26,152 nt of DNA from Lachnospiraceae bacterium (GCA_900772845.1 CAAGSD010000010.1:1-26152), one strand, 5' to 3'. Positions 1 through 7,516 are shown, counted from the first letter of the stretch. The notes: generated by a model from the sequence alone, not told the origin. A program made the numbers and translations.

Positions 1-91
1 ATCGTATCAAAATAGCAAAATCAGTACAAAAAAACTTCTAAATCAAACATTTTTTGTACTGATTTTATTATTTTTCCCATTTTAGCGAAAA
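1..91. repeat. Terminal direct repeat, copy 1, with internal palindrome
   Basis: These 91 bases recur exactly at 26062-26152, the last bases of the window. Inside, 17-33 and 50-66 are perfect 17-bp inverted repeats (AAAATCAGTACAAAAAA and its complement) around a 16-base spacer. Pairing extends outward to about 9-33 with 50-74 with one mismatch and one wobble. It is AT-rich and non-coding. Either it is a dispersed palindromic repeat at which assembly broke, or the two ends overlap because the contig is circular. The sequence alone cannot tell these apart. Confidence 0.9.
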
Positions 92-182
92 TAAGCTCTG
101 ATAAAAGGCAAAAATCTCCTGTTTTTGTATTTTTTTAGCAAAAAGTGGCATTTTCAATACAAACAGAACTCCCGGAGTGGTG

Positions 183-281
183 GCATCCCATACTACGGCT
201 GGCGGTTGACATTTTCGTTAGAAGGCAGTGGCAATGCGAACACGATGTCATCCGGAGATTTTAAGCTGTGGTATGGGATGC
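183..281. repeat. Inverted repeat flanking about 70 bases, function unknown
   Basis: GCATCCCATACTAC at 183-196 pairs with GTGGTATGGGATGC at 268-281, 14 bp with one G-U wobble, around a 71-base spacer. No T-run follows, so it is not a terminator for the kinase gene that ends at 298. I see no credible gene in 92-297. The longest open stretches there are under 30 codons without a recognisable family, or are extensions of an antisense frame. It could be the degraded end of a mobile element or a structured RNA. Confidence 0.5.
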
Positions 282-297
282 TTGAGTATACAGTGCA

Positions 298-1449
298 TTA
301 TTTACAGACGGAGGAAAATGTCTGTATGGTACGGAATACCTGTTCTACGGTATCCGTCATATTGGTCATGGCATTGTCGGTGTGCATAGCCTCATCCAGG
401 GACACCACGCTCCGTAGAATAGGGAAAAATGCATCAATGCCTTCTGCATTGCAGGCAATGGCATCTTTGGTCACACAGCCGGAAAAAGCAAGCACCGGCT
501 TTTCATATTTTTTGGCAATCTTAGCAACACCGATGGGAGCTTTTCCCATCACTGTCTGGCCGTCGAGGCATCCTTCCCCGGTGATCACGATATCCGCATC
601 CCGGATATATTTTTCCAGATTTGTTTCCTCCAGGATGATCTTAATACCGGATTCCAGCGTGGCGTTGCAGAAGGTAAGGAAAGCAAATCCCATACCACCC
701 GCAGCTCCGGCACCGGGATATTTGGCGTCGACGTGAGGAAACTGTTCTCTGGCCAGAGAGGCATAATCAGCCAGCCATTTGTCCATCTGCAGGATCATAG
801 TGGGAGTAGCGCCCTTTTGCGGTCCGTAGATTGCGGAACATCCCTGCTCTCCGCAGAGCGGGTTAGAGACATCGCAGGCCACACGGAAGGTACATTCCTT
901 CAGTTCGGGAAGCACATGCTCTGTGGTGATGGATTCCAGATCCTCCAGCCCTTTGGCTCCGAAGCGGATCTGATTTCCGCTTTCATCCAGAAAGCCAAAG
1001 CCAAGTGCCTGCAGCATTCCGACACCGCCGTCATTGGTGGCACTGCCGCCAATCCCGACGATAAAGTGACGACAGCCGTTCTGGATCGCATCTTTGATGA
1101 CTTCCCCGACACCGTAGGTCGTGGTGTTCAGAGGATTCTTTTCCTCACCGTTTACCTGGGTAATCCCGGCAGCACCGGACATTTCGATGATCGCAGTATG
1201 GGTCTCGTCGATAATACCATAAGGGCAGATCACGGGGCGTCCGGCAGGACCGGTGACCTGCGCCTGTGTCATGCGGCCATCACAGCCGCTTACCAGAGTA
1301 TCTACGGTGCCTTCACCGCCATCCGCCAGAGGACGGACGGTAATATGTGCATCTTTATAAACACGTTTGATCCCCATAGCGGCACTCAACCCCGCCTGCA
1401 TGGAGGTCATACTTCCCTTGAAGGAATCAATGGCTATTACTATGTTCAT
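298..1449 (-). CDS. glxK: Glycerate 2-kinase, GlxK/GarK type
   Basis: This 383-residue enzyme phosphorylates glycerate with ATP, in this family usually giving 2-phosphoglycerate, and so feeds glycerate into lower glycolysis. The family signatures are all visible: N-terminal NIVIAIDSFKGS, PLADGGEGT at about 40-48, VGIGGSATNDGG at about 131-142, and a C-terminal DIVITGEGCLDGQT segment. The length is normal for the type 1 glycerate kinase family. The frame is open 12 codons further upstream, but the ATG at 1449 begins the conserved MNIVIAIDSFKG and has GGAAAGGA about 6 bases before it, so I chose it. It is transcribed divergently from the hydratase gene. No glycerate uptake or glyoxylate genes are adjacent, so the source of glycerate is unknown. 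Confidence 0.92.
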   Translation of the reverse strand: MNIVIAIDSFKGSMTSMQAGLSAAMGIKRVYKDAHITVRPLADGGEGTVDTLVSGCDGRMTQAQVTGPAGRPVICPYGIIDETHTAIIEMSGAAGITQVNGEEKNPLNTTTYGVGEVIKDAIQNGCRHFIVGIGGSATNDGGVGMLQALGFGFLDESGNQIRFGAKGLEDLESITTEHVLPELKECTFRVACDVSNPLCGEQGCSAIYGPQKGATPTMILQMDKWLADYASLAREQFPHVDAKYPGAGAAGGMGFAFLTFCNATLESGIKIILEETNLEKYIRDADIVITGEGCLDGQTVMGKAPIGVAKIAKKYEKPVLAFSGCVTKDAIACNAEGIDAFFPILRSVVSLDEAMHTDNAMTNMTDTVEQVFRTIQTFSSVCK

Positions 1450-1532
1450 GAAGTTCCTTTCCGCTGCCACCAATTCAGGCAACAACCGTTGATCCGATTG
1501 GATCTCCGAAAAATGGCATATTTATTGAAAAT

Positions 1533-1541
1533 ATTATAACA
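1533..1541 (-). promoter_or_regulatory. Extended -10 promoter for glycerate kinase
   Basis: On the minus strand the sequence reads TGTTATAAT, a TG-n-TATAAT extended -10 element, with no good -35. It would give a leader of roughly 75 bases before the ATG at 1449. Confidence 0.5.
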
Positions 1542-1621
1542 ACACTGAGCAAAAAGTGAAATGCTTTCAGAGGAAAATAAAGTTTAGCGTAGTACAGTGG
1601 CAAAAACATCCTATAAGATCA

Positions 1622-1650
1622 TTGCATCTGAGAAAACAATCCAGTATAAT
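1622..1650 (+). promoter_or_regulatory. Sigma-A promoter for the hydratase gene
   Basis: TTGCAT (1622-1627), a 17-base spacer and TATAAT (1645-1650) form a near-consensus promoter. The predicted transcript starts about 55 bases before the ATG at 1712. Just downstream, TGCACATT occurs twice with a 14-base period (about 1660-1681), which could be an operator or a small hairpin (GTGCA with TGCAC). Confidence 0.7.
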
Positions 1651-1711
1651 GAAAGAAGTGCACATTTAGATGCACATTACGCATAAGAAGTGGAATAACA
1701 GGAGGACGAGC

Positions 1712-4003
1712 ATGATTCAGTTAACACAGGGCGGCGCTTACCTGGTAAACGGTACGGACATCGTAGCGGATACCCCGGAAGCAGCCAGTCAGATACAGGC
1801 GAAGACCGGCACAACGATCTCCAGAGAAGAAGCAGCGAAAAACACCATGGCATATGGTATTCTGCAGGAGCATAATACCTCAGATAATATGGATAAGCTG
1901 AAGATCCGTTTTGACAAGCTTACCAGCCATGACATTACTTTTGTAGGTATTATCCAGACCGCAAGAGCATCCGGACTGCAGAAGTTCCCCATGCCCTATG
2001 TATTGACCAATTGTCATAACTCTCTGTGTGCCGTAGGCGGTACCATCAATGAGGATGACCACATGTTTGGTCTGACCTGTGCGAAAAAGTACGGCGGAGT
2101 CTATGTACCCCCTCATCAGGCAGTCATCCATCAGTTTGCCAGGGAGATGCTGGCCGGCGGCGGCAAAATGATCCTGGGTTCCGATTCCCATACCCGTTAC
2201 GGTGCACTGGGTACCATGGCTATGGGCGAGGGCGGCCCTGAACTGGTAAAACAGCTGTTGAACCAGACCTATGACATCAACATGCCCGGCGTGGTAGCCG
2301 TATACTTAAAGGGCTCTCCCGTGAAAGGTGTAGGACCTCAGGACGTGGCACTGGCTATCATTGGCGCAGTATTCAAGAACGGTTATGTGAAAAATAAAGT
2401 AATGGAGTTCGTAGGTCCCGGCGTGGCTTCCCTGAGTGCTGATTTCCGTATCGGCATTGATGTCATGACTACAGAGACCACCTGCCTGTCCTCTATCTGG
2501 AAGACCGATGAACAGATCCGTGAGTTCTATGAGATCCACGGACGTACCGAAGATTATAAGGAACTCAATCCCGGTCAGGTAACCTATTATGACGGATTGA
2601 TCGAGGTGGATCTGGACAAGATCCGTCCCATGATCGCTATGCCGTTCCATCCCAGCAATACTTACACCATCGAAGAACTGAATGCGAACCTGATGGATAT
2701 TCTGGATGAGACGGAAAAGCGTGCAAAAGTAAGTCTGGACGGTGCCGTAGACTTCACTCTGAAGAATAAAGTAAAGAACGGCAAGTTTATTGTAGATCAG
2801 GGTATCATCGCAGGCTGTGCCGGCGGCGGATTCGAGAATATCTGTGCGGCAGCCGACATCCTGAAGGGCAGATACATCGGTGCAGATGAATTTACCCTGA
2901 GCGTATATCCCGCATCCATGCCCGTATACATGGAACTGATCCGTAACGGCTGTGCTGCGGCCATCTTAGAGACCGGTGCCGTGATGAAGACAGCGTTCTG
3001 CGGACCCTGCTTCGGTGCCGGAGACACCCCTGCCAATAACGCATTCAGTATCCGTCACTCTACCAGAAACTTCCCGAACCGTGAAGGTTCGAAGCTGCAG
3101 AATGGTCAGATCGCTTCCGTAGCCCTGATGGATGCCCGTTCCATCGCAGCCACCGCAGCCAACAAGGGCGTGCTGACTCCCGCAACGGACTTCGACGGCG
3201 ATTTCGGAAAATATAAATATCATTTCGACAGCAATATTTACAAGAACCGTGTCTTCGATTCCCACGGTGTGGCAGACGAGAGCGTAGAGATCCAGTTCGG
3301 CCCCAATATCAAGGACTGGCCCGCTATGGGTGCCCTGCCTGAAAACCTGGTATTACAGGTAGTATCCGAGATCCATGATCCGGTAACCACTACTGATGAG
3401 CTGATTCCTTCCGGTGAGACCTCTTCCTACCGTTCCAATCCTCTGGGACTGGCAGAGTTCACCTTGAGCCGTAAGGATCCGCAGTATGTAGGACGTGCCA
3501 AAGAGATCCAGAAGGCAGAGAAAGAGCGTATGAACGGCGGACATCCCTGTCAGGCGGTTCCGGTACTGAAGGATGTTATGGGCGAAGTGAAGAAGCAGTA
3601 TCCGGATGTAGGCCGTGAGAATACCGGATTTGGTTCCACCATTTTCGCAGTGAAGCCCGGAGACGGTTCTGCCCGTGAGCAGGCTGCTTCCTGCCAGAAG
3701 GTGCTGGGCGGCTGGGCGAACATCGCCAACGAATACGCCACCAAGCGTTATCGTTCCAACCTGATCAACTGGGGCATGCTTCCCTTCCTGATCCAGCCCG
3801 GAGACCTGCCATTCAAGAATCTGGATTACCTGTTCGTACCCGGTATTAAGAAGGCTGTGGAAGACAAGGCAGAAGATATCAAGGCTTATGTGGTAGTACC
3901 CGGAGAGGGCATGAAGGAATTCAACCTGAAGTTAGGAGAGCTGACCGATGAAGAGCGTCAGATCATCCTGAAGGGATGCCTGATCAACTATAACCGAGTG
4001 TAA
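1712..4003 (+). CDS. Aconitase-superfamily hydratase (YbhJ-like)
   Basis: A 763-residue protein of the aconitase superfamily. Visible landmarks are SDSHT at 157-161 (substrate-binding motif), a Cys at 369 in GCAGGG where aconitases have a cluster ligand, the CGPC pair at 430 and 433, a HSTRNFPNREG segment just after, and a C-terminal swivel domain with GSARE around Ser653. GSARE aligns with the GSSRE of aconitase, where the first Ser is the catalytic base, so the base and the Arg are kept and the second Ser is Ala. These features predict a [4Fe-4S] lyase/hydratase, but the substrate is not established for this subfamily. It resembles E. coli YbhJ rather than classical AcnA/AcnB. The start at 1712 has AGGAGG 6 bases upstream, whereas an in-frame start at 1670 has no such site. 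It probably shares a transcript with the SseB gene. Confidence 0.88.
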   Translation: MIQLTQGGAYLVNGTDIVADTPEAASQIQAKTGTTISREEAAKNTMAYGILQEHNTSDNMDKLKIRFDKLTSHDITFVGIIQTARASGLQKFPMPYVLTNCHNSLCAVGGTINEDDHMFGLTCAKKYGGVYVPPHQAVIHQFAREMLAGGGKMILGSDSHTRYGALGTMAMGEGGPELVKQLLNQTYDINMPGVVAVYLKGSPVKGVGPQDVALAIIGAVFKNGYVKNKVMEFVGPGVASLSADFRIGIDVMTTETTCLSSIWKTDEQIREFYEIHGRTEDYKELNPGQVTYYDGLIEVDLDKIRPMIAMPFHPSNTYTIEELNANLMDILDETEKRAKVSLDGAVDFTLKNKVKNGKFIVDQGIIAGCAGGGFENICAAADILKGRYIGADEFTLSVYPASMPVYMELIRNGCAAAILETGAVMKTAFCGPCFGAGDTPANNAFSIRHSTRNFPNREGSKLQNGQIASVALMDARSIAATAANKGVLTPATDFDGDFGKYKYHFDSNIYKNRVFDSHGVADESVEIQFGPNIKDWPAMGALPENLVLQVVSEIHDPVTTTDELIPSGETSSYRSNPLGLAEFTLSRKDPQYVGRAKEIQKAEKERMNGGHPCQAVPVLKDVMGEVKKQYPDVGRENTGFGSTIFAVKPGDGSAREQAASCQKVLGGWANIANEYATKRYRSNLINWGMLPFLIQPGDLPFKNLDYLFVPGIKKAVEDKAEDIKAYVVVPGEGMKEFNLKLGELTDEERQIILKGCLINYNRV

Positions 4004-4062
4004 CTATTCACGGACATGTACCTGTCGCAGATGCATTTTGCGAAGAGCGGCTGAATAGTTAC
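4000..4062. repeat. Inverted repeat between hydratase and SseB genes
   Basis: GTAACTATTCA (4000-4010, spanning the hydratase stop codon) pairs perfectly with TGAATAGTTAC (4052-4062). The 41-base loop contains a smaller CGCA/TGCG pairing. There is no T-run after it, so it is probably an mRNA processing or stability structure inside the operon rather than a terminator. Confidence 0.6.
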
Positions 4063-4085
4063 AACGAGAAGCGAGGAGTAAAAAT

Positions 4086-4601
4086 ATGGAATTTAACAAA
4101 CCGGTATCCAACCCTATGATGGTGGGAACCATAGAATTATTAAAAGCAGAGGATACCCCGGAACACAGACAGATGTTCCTGGATGAACTGCAGAAGGCAA
4201 AGTTCCTGTCACCGGTCGTGATCGATCCGGTGCCTGTTCCCGATGCAAATGGCAAGGTGACGATCACCAGAGATGCCAAGGTGCAGTTCCCGATGCTGTC
4301 TACCGAGGATGGCAGAAAGTTCTTCATGGCTTTCACGGATTGGACAGAACTGAAGAAGTGGAGAGACGAGGAGAATCAGCAGACTTTTGCCATGAGTTTT
4401 GACGATTATGCGGGAATGTTGCTGCGCAAGGATCCGCAGGGTAATATCAGCCCGGCACTGGGATTCGTGATCAATCCTTTCGGTGGCAACATCGTGGTGA
4501 CCAGAGAAATGGCAGCCAGCATGATCGCAGCGAAGCTGAAGGCAGCCGGAAGACCGGTGCCGCCTGCCCCCGGAGCCCCCACCCAGCCCACACAGCAGTA
4601 A
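4086..4601 (+). CDS. SseB family protein
   Basis: A 171-residue, probably cytoplasmic protein. Residues about 10-140 match the SseB N-terminal domain pattern seen in many Firmicutes: a helix around AEDTPEHRQMFLDEL, a strand with VVIDPVPV, then FPMLSTEDGRKFFMAFTDWTELKKW, and a late INPFGGNIVVTRE segment. The tail from about residue 155 is a low-complexity stretch of Pro, Ala, Thr and Gln. The molecular role is not known; the name comes from an enhanced-serine-sensitivity phenotype in enterobacteria. The ATG is preceded by GAGGAG about 8 bases away. It follows the hydratase by 82 bases on the same strand and is closed by a strong terminator at 4640-4690, so the two genes form a likely bicistronic unit. 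Confidence 0.8.
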   Translation: MEFNKPVSNPMMVGTIELLKAEDTPEHRQMFLDELQKAKFLSPVVIDPVPVPDANGKVTITRDAKVQFPMLSTEDGRKFFMAFTDWTELKKWRDEENQQTFAMSFDDYAGMLLRKDPQGNISPALGFVINPFGGNIVVTREMAASMIAAKLKAAGRPVPPAPGAPTQPTQQ

Positions 4602-4639
4602 GAAATTAAGACTAAATAAAATGCCCGTTACGGACGATA

Positions 4640-4690
4640 TAAGTAGCAGAGAGGTGACAAGGCCAGTCACTTCCCTGCTACTTATTTTTT
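4640..4690 (+). terminator. Intrinsic terminator after the SseB gene
   Basis: A 19-base arm (4640-4658) pairs with 4666-4684 with one mismatch and one G-U, loop of 7 bases, and runs directly into a T-tract. It ends the hydratase-SseB transcript. Confidence 0.88.
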
Positions 4691-4712
4691 ACAGTTTGAT
4701 AACGACACCACG

Positions 4713-4767
4713 GATGGTAATCGGACAGAATCATTTTCTGATATTCTGTTTTGTTACCATCTTTTTT
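4713..4767 (+). terminator. Second intrinsic terminator in tandem
   Basis: GATGGTAA (4713-4720) pairs with TTACCATC (4754-4761), and inside it ACAGAAT (4725-4731) pairs with ATTCTGT (4743-4749). TTTTTT follows at 4762-4767. It lies about 20 bases after the first terminator with no gene between them, so it is either a backup or ends a small RNA that starts inside this gap. Confidence 0.75.
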
Positions 4768-4948
4768 AGTCTAACAGTTCAGCCATGCAATATCATATGT
4801 TCTGCGTGGGTGCTGGCACACAAAGCAGAACATATGATGTTGCATGAGCGGAGCGCCGTATGTATGAAATAAAAGATGAGCCACTTAGCGGCGTCGACTG
4901 CGGAGCAGGCGCTTTTATGAATGCATGTGGTGCTGAACTGTTAGATTT
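4768..4948 (+). ncRNA. Candidate structured RNA or MITE-like element, multi-branched
   Basis: The ends close on each other: TCTAACAGTTCAGC (4770-4783) pairs perfectly with 4932-4945, extended by a G-U and an A-T pair. Directly inside, 4784-4805 and 4825-4846 form a 22-bp hairpin with a single wobble. A third helix pairs AGCGCC (4852-4857) with GGCGCT (4908-4913). Both departures from perfect pairing in the two long helices are G-U on the plus strand and would be A-C mismatches on the minus strand, which favours a plus-strand RNA. The 14-bp terminal inverted repeats could equally mark a small non-autonomous transposable element. The element lies 60 bases before the TTG start at 5008, so it might be a leader of that gene. 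I do not recognise the family. Confidence 0.55.
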
Positions 4949-5007
4949 CACAGGAAGCGCGCCCTGTTGGTTCGTGGTGAGGTCGGGGAAAGGAGAAAAT
5001 TACAGAT

Positions 5008-6240
5008 TTGAGAATTGATTCCGCAAGCATAGGAATGGATTCCGCCAGAAGCTATCAGGCTTCTAAAACAAGCGTCAGACGATTTGAGATAACGGATTAT
5101 CAGGCAGGTCTGACAGATGTATCCACGAAGGGGCAGAAGACACCGGAAGGAGAGGATACGGCACAGAACACCGGGGAACAGGAGAATACCGCAGAGAATT
5201 CCACAGAGAACACTGCAATGACTGCAAAAGACTGGCAGAGCAGATTTCTGGTATCTTCTTCCAGATGGAATATGCGGAGCAGTGCCAGTGAACAGACACT
5301 GTCCACCATCCGGGAATATACGGTGCGTTACATTTTTGATCTGTTATTCCCGTCCAGAAACGGTACTCTGCGTGACTGGATGCAGGAAAACGGGTGGAGC
5401 AGCAGTAACCAGACCGGGAATAGCTGGAGTGCAGGCAACAGTACTGGTAACACACAGATGAATATCGGCAGTACACAAGGAACGGCCACGGCAACGCCTT
5501 CGTCAGATATTTTTAATCTGGTGACATCCCGCATAAAAATATTGAACTACGTGAGCGAGAGCTGGAGCATGGAACAGGAAGACACTAGCTTTTCTACCGT
5601 GGGAACCGTACGGACCAAGGACGGCAGAGAAATCAATTTTAATGTCAATGTAAATATGAGCCGCAGATGTGAGGAATACTATAGAGAGGAACTCAATGTA
5701 GCACAATTCACCCTCCATGATCCACTGGTGATCAATCTGGATACCGATGCGACAGAACTGTCAGATCAGACCTTCTATTTTGATCTGGATGCAGACGGCA
5801 GAGAGGAAGAAATCTCCATGTTAAAGGGCAGCGGCTATCTGGCACTGGATAAAAACGGTGACGGCATCATCAACAACGGCGGTGAGTTGTTCGGAACCGG
5901 GAACGGGGACGGATTTGCCGAGCTGGCACAGTATGATGAGGATGGCAATGGATGGATCGATGAGAATGATGCGATCTGGTCAAAATTAAAAATCTGGTGC
6001 AAAGATGAAAACGGCAATGATGTGCTGTACAAACTTTCTGACAAGGGTGTCGGTGCTATCTGTCTGCAAAATGTTTCCACAGATTTTACTGTGCAGGGAG
6101 ACCGGAAAGGACAGGACGGCAGCACCAATGCCAATGCGACCAATGCAGTGATCCGCAAGACCGGCATTTTCTTATATGAAAATGGAAATGTGGGTACCGT
6201 GCAGCATGTGGATATGGCTGCTTATGCCGCACAGGCATAG
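5008..6240 (+). CDS. Protein with RTX-type EF-hand calcium-binding domain
   Basis: A 410-residue protein of unknown function. The N-terminal third is polar and Ser/Thr/Asn/Gln-rich (about 30-75 and 125-165). The C-terminal half, from about residue 242, follows the order found in the calcium-binding segment of large RTX adhesins: DPLVINLDTD, YFDLDADG (loop from D259), GYLALDKNGDGIINNGGELFG (loop from D281), then DEDGNGWIDENDAIW (loop from D310) and KLKIWCKDENG. These Asp/Asn-rich loops almost certainly bind calcium. There is no signal peptide or membrane segment, which is unexpected for such a domain; a non-classical secretion route or a cytoplasmic role are both possible. The start is TTG at 5008 with AAAGGAG 12 bases upstream; the ATG at 5035 lacks a site. 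It stands alone, 199 bases before the LytM-like gene. Confidence 0.75.
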   Translation: MRIDSASIGMDSARSYQASKTSVRRFEITDYQAGLTDVSTKGQKTPEGEDTAQNTGEQENTAENSTENTAMTAKDWQSRFLVSSSRWNMRSSASEQTLSTIREYTVRYIFDLLFPSRNGTLRDWMQENGWSSSNQTGNSWSAGNSTGNTQMNIGSTQGTATATPSSDIFNLVTSRIKILNYVSESWSMEQEDTSFSTVGTVRTKDGREINFNVNVNMSRRCEEYYREELNVAQFTLHDPLVINLDTDATELSDQTFYFDLDADGREEEISMLKGSGYLALDKNGDGIINNGGELFGTGNGDGFAELAQYDEDGNGWIDENDAIWSKLKIWCKDENGNDVLYKLSDKGVGAICLQNVSTDFTVQGDRKGQDGSTNANATNAVIRKTGIFLYENGNVGTVQHVDMAAYAAQA

Positions 6241-6439
6241 TGCGTAATGGGACATCTTTGCCCCAATGTTGTCAGTGTACGAAAAAACAGAATTAAAATG
6301 AATATGTAATTTTCATATCAAATGCATCCTGAATAAAATACATGAATCGGGCAAGACTATAGGATAAACCAGAGAAAATGGTTGAAACGATTGTATAGCA
6401 GGCAGTTGACTCAGGGAATAGGAAGGATGCGGATAGGAT

Positions 6440-7333
6440 ATGAGAAGAAATAAAAAGAGCGGTATTAACAAAGAACGTATTATAATGTTAGCCTCTTCGG
6501 CCTTTGTGCTGGCAGCGTTGACCATGACAGGGGTCTATATGAAGGGGCAGAATGTGGAGTCCAGGGATGATGGTTATACCTTGGACTTCACTGCTTTGGA
6601 AAACAATGCAGATGATAAACTGCAGGAGATCACGGAAAATAACGATGAGCATCTTCTGAAGGAGGATGAGAACATCCCCGGACTGACCGCAAACAACACA
6701 GCGGGAAATGAGATCACAGGCTCGCCGGTCACCGAGGATGATCTGGACTATATGCCCCAGGAGGTAGGTTCCGGAAATGTGGAGATCCCCGGTCTGACGG
6801 ACCAGGAGACGCTATTGGAAGCAGCACAGAAAGAACAGCAGGATTCCGACACCGGGAAGGAAGATAACGGAGAAAAGCAGACAGCAGGCGAGGATGTAGT
6901 TGTAGAGAGAACACTGCATTTTGCGGAGAGCGATGGATTACGGCAGCCGGTGCAGAGCGATATCCTGATGCACTATTCCATGGATCAGAGCACCTATTTT
7001 GCCACACTGGACCAGTACAAATATAATCCCGCTACCATTTTTTCCGCAGAGGAAGGTACGGCAGTAACCGCCTGTGCACAGGGAAAAGTGACTACCATTT
7101 TTGAAAATGAGGAGATCGGTAAGGCGGTGACCCTGGATCTGGGAGATGGCTATGAGGCCACCTACGGACAGCTGACGGAGATCGCAGTGAAGGAAAACTC
7201 TTATGTGAATCCCGGTGAGACCATCGGCAGCGTGGCAGCTCCCACAAAATATTACAGTGCTGAAGGAAGTAATGTCTATTTTGCCCTGACCCACAACGGC
7301 GAACCGGTGAATGGGGAGGCATTGTTCCGCTGA
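6440..7333 (+). CDS. Membrane-anchored degenerate LytM/M23 domain protein
   Basis: A 297-residue protein with a basic N-terminus, one membrane segment at about 14-35, a long acidic linker (about 36-160) and a C-terminal LytM-like domain (about 190-297). The fold is recognisable from EEGTAVTACAQGKVTTIFENEEIGKAVTLDLGDGYEATYGQLTEI, NSYVNPGETIGSV and YFALTHNGEPVN. The zinc ligands of active M23 peptidases are missing: the HxxxD site reads YKYNPATIF, the usual AHL reads GQL and the final HxH is absent. It is therefore probably an inactive scaffold or peptidoglycan-binding protein, like SpoIIQ-type proteins with lost ligands. The ribosome binding site is weak. Its TGA overlaps the ATG of the next, broken frame (TGATG), a sign that the two were once translationally coupled. 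Confidence 0.8.
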   Translation: MRRNKKSGINKERIIMLASSAFVLAALTMTGVYMKGQNVESRDDGYTLDFTALENNADDKLQEITENNDEHLLKEDENIPGLTANNTAGNEITGSPVTEDDLDYMPQEVGSGNVEIPGLTDQETLLEAAQKEQQDSDTGKEDNGEKQTAGEDVVVERTLHFAESDGLRQPVQSDILMHYSMDQSTYFATLDQYKYNPATIFSAEEGTAVTACAQGKVTTIFENEEIGKAVTLDLGDGYEATYGQLTEIAVKENSYVNPGETIGSVAAPTKYYSAEGSNVYFALTHNGEPVNGEALFR

Positions 7334-7404
7334 TGTATATCGTAGGAGGCAGGATCCTGACCATGGCGGACAGAGAGATCCCCGAAGGGATCCTGCAAAC
7401 CTGA
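7333..7404 (+). pseudogene. 5' remnant of an amidohydrolase gene
   Basis: Starting at the ATG that overlaps the LytM stop codon, 23 codons read MYIVGGRILTMADREIPEG then ILQT and stop. This is the typical N-terminal strand of metal-dependent amidohydrolases (compare IKGGRILTMAG..ENG). The remaining roughly 360 codons are gone; downstream sequence is non-coding and then the next gene. The overlap shows that the lost enzyme was once coupled to the LytM gene. A short coincidental reading frame is the alternative, but both the motif and the overlap argue against it. Confidence 0.6.
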
Positions 7405-7516
7405 AACGGGAAAATTTGCTATAAATTCTATGGAAATTTTCGTACGAACCCTTTATACTATTGTCAATGGGAAATCGTGTATTGTAATGTCCCCAGGGAA
7501 TGACCGGAGGAATATT

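Noticed and set aside
125..736. Open plus-strand frame of 203 codons
   Set aside because: It runs antisense through the 3' part of glycerate kinase, starts in AT-rich non-coding sequence with no ribosome binding site, and its product resembles no family.
733..1539. Open plus-strand frame of 268 codons
   Set aside because: It is a complete antisense shadow of glycerate kinase; the minus-strand protein has every family motif.
4621..4872. Open plus-strand frame of 83 codons
   Set aside because: It begins in and runs through two intrinsic terminators and the structured element; no ribosome binding site.
4949..5007. tRNA or T-box-like leader before the calcium-binding gene
   Set aside because: No cloverleaf, T-loop or T-box consensus sequence is present.
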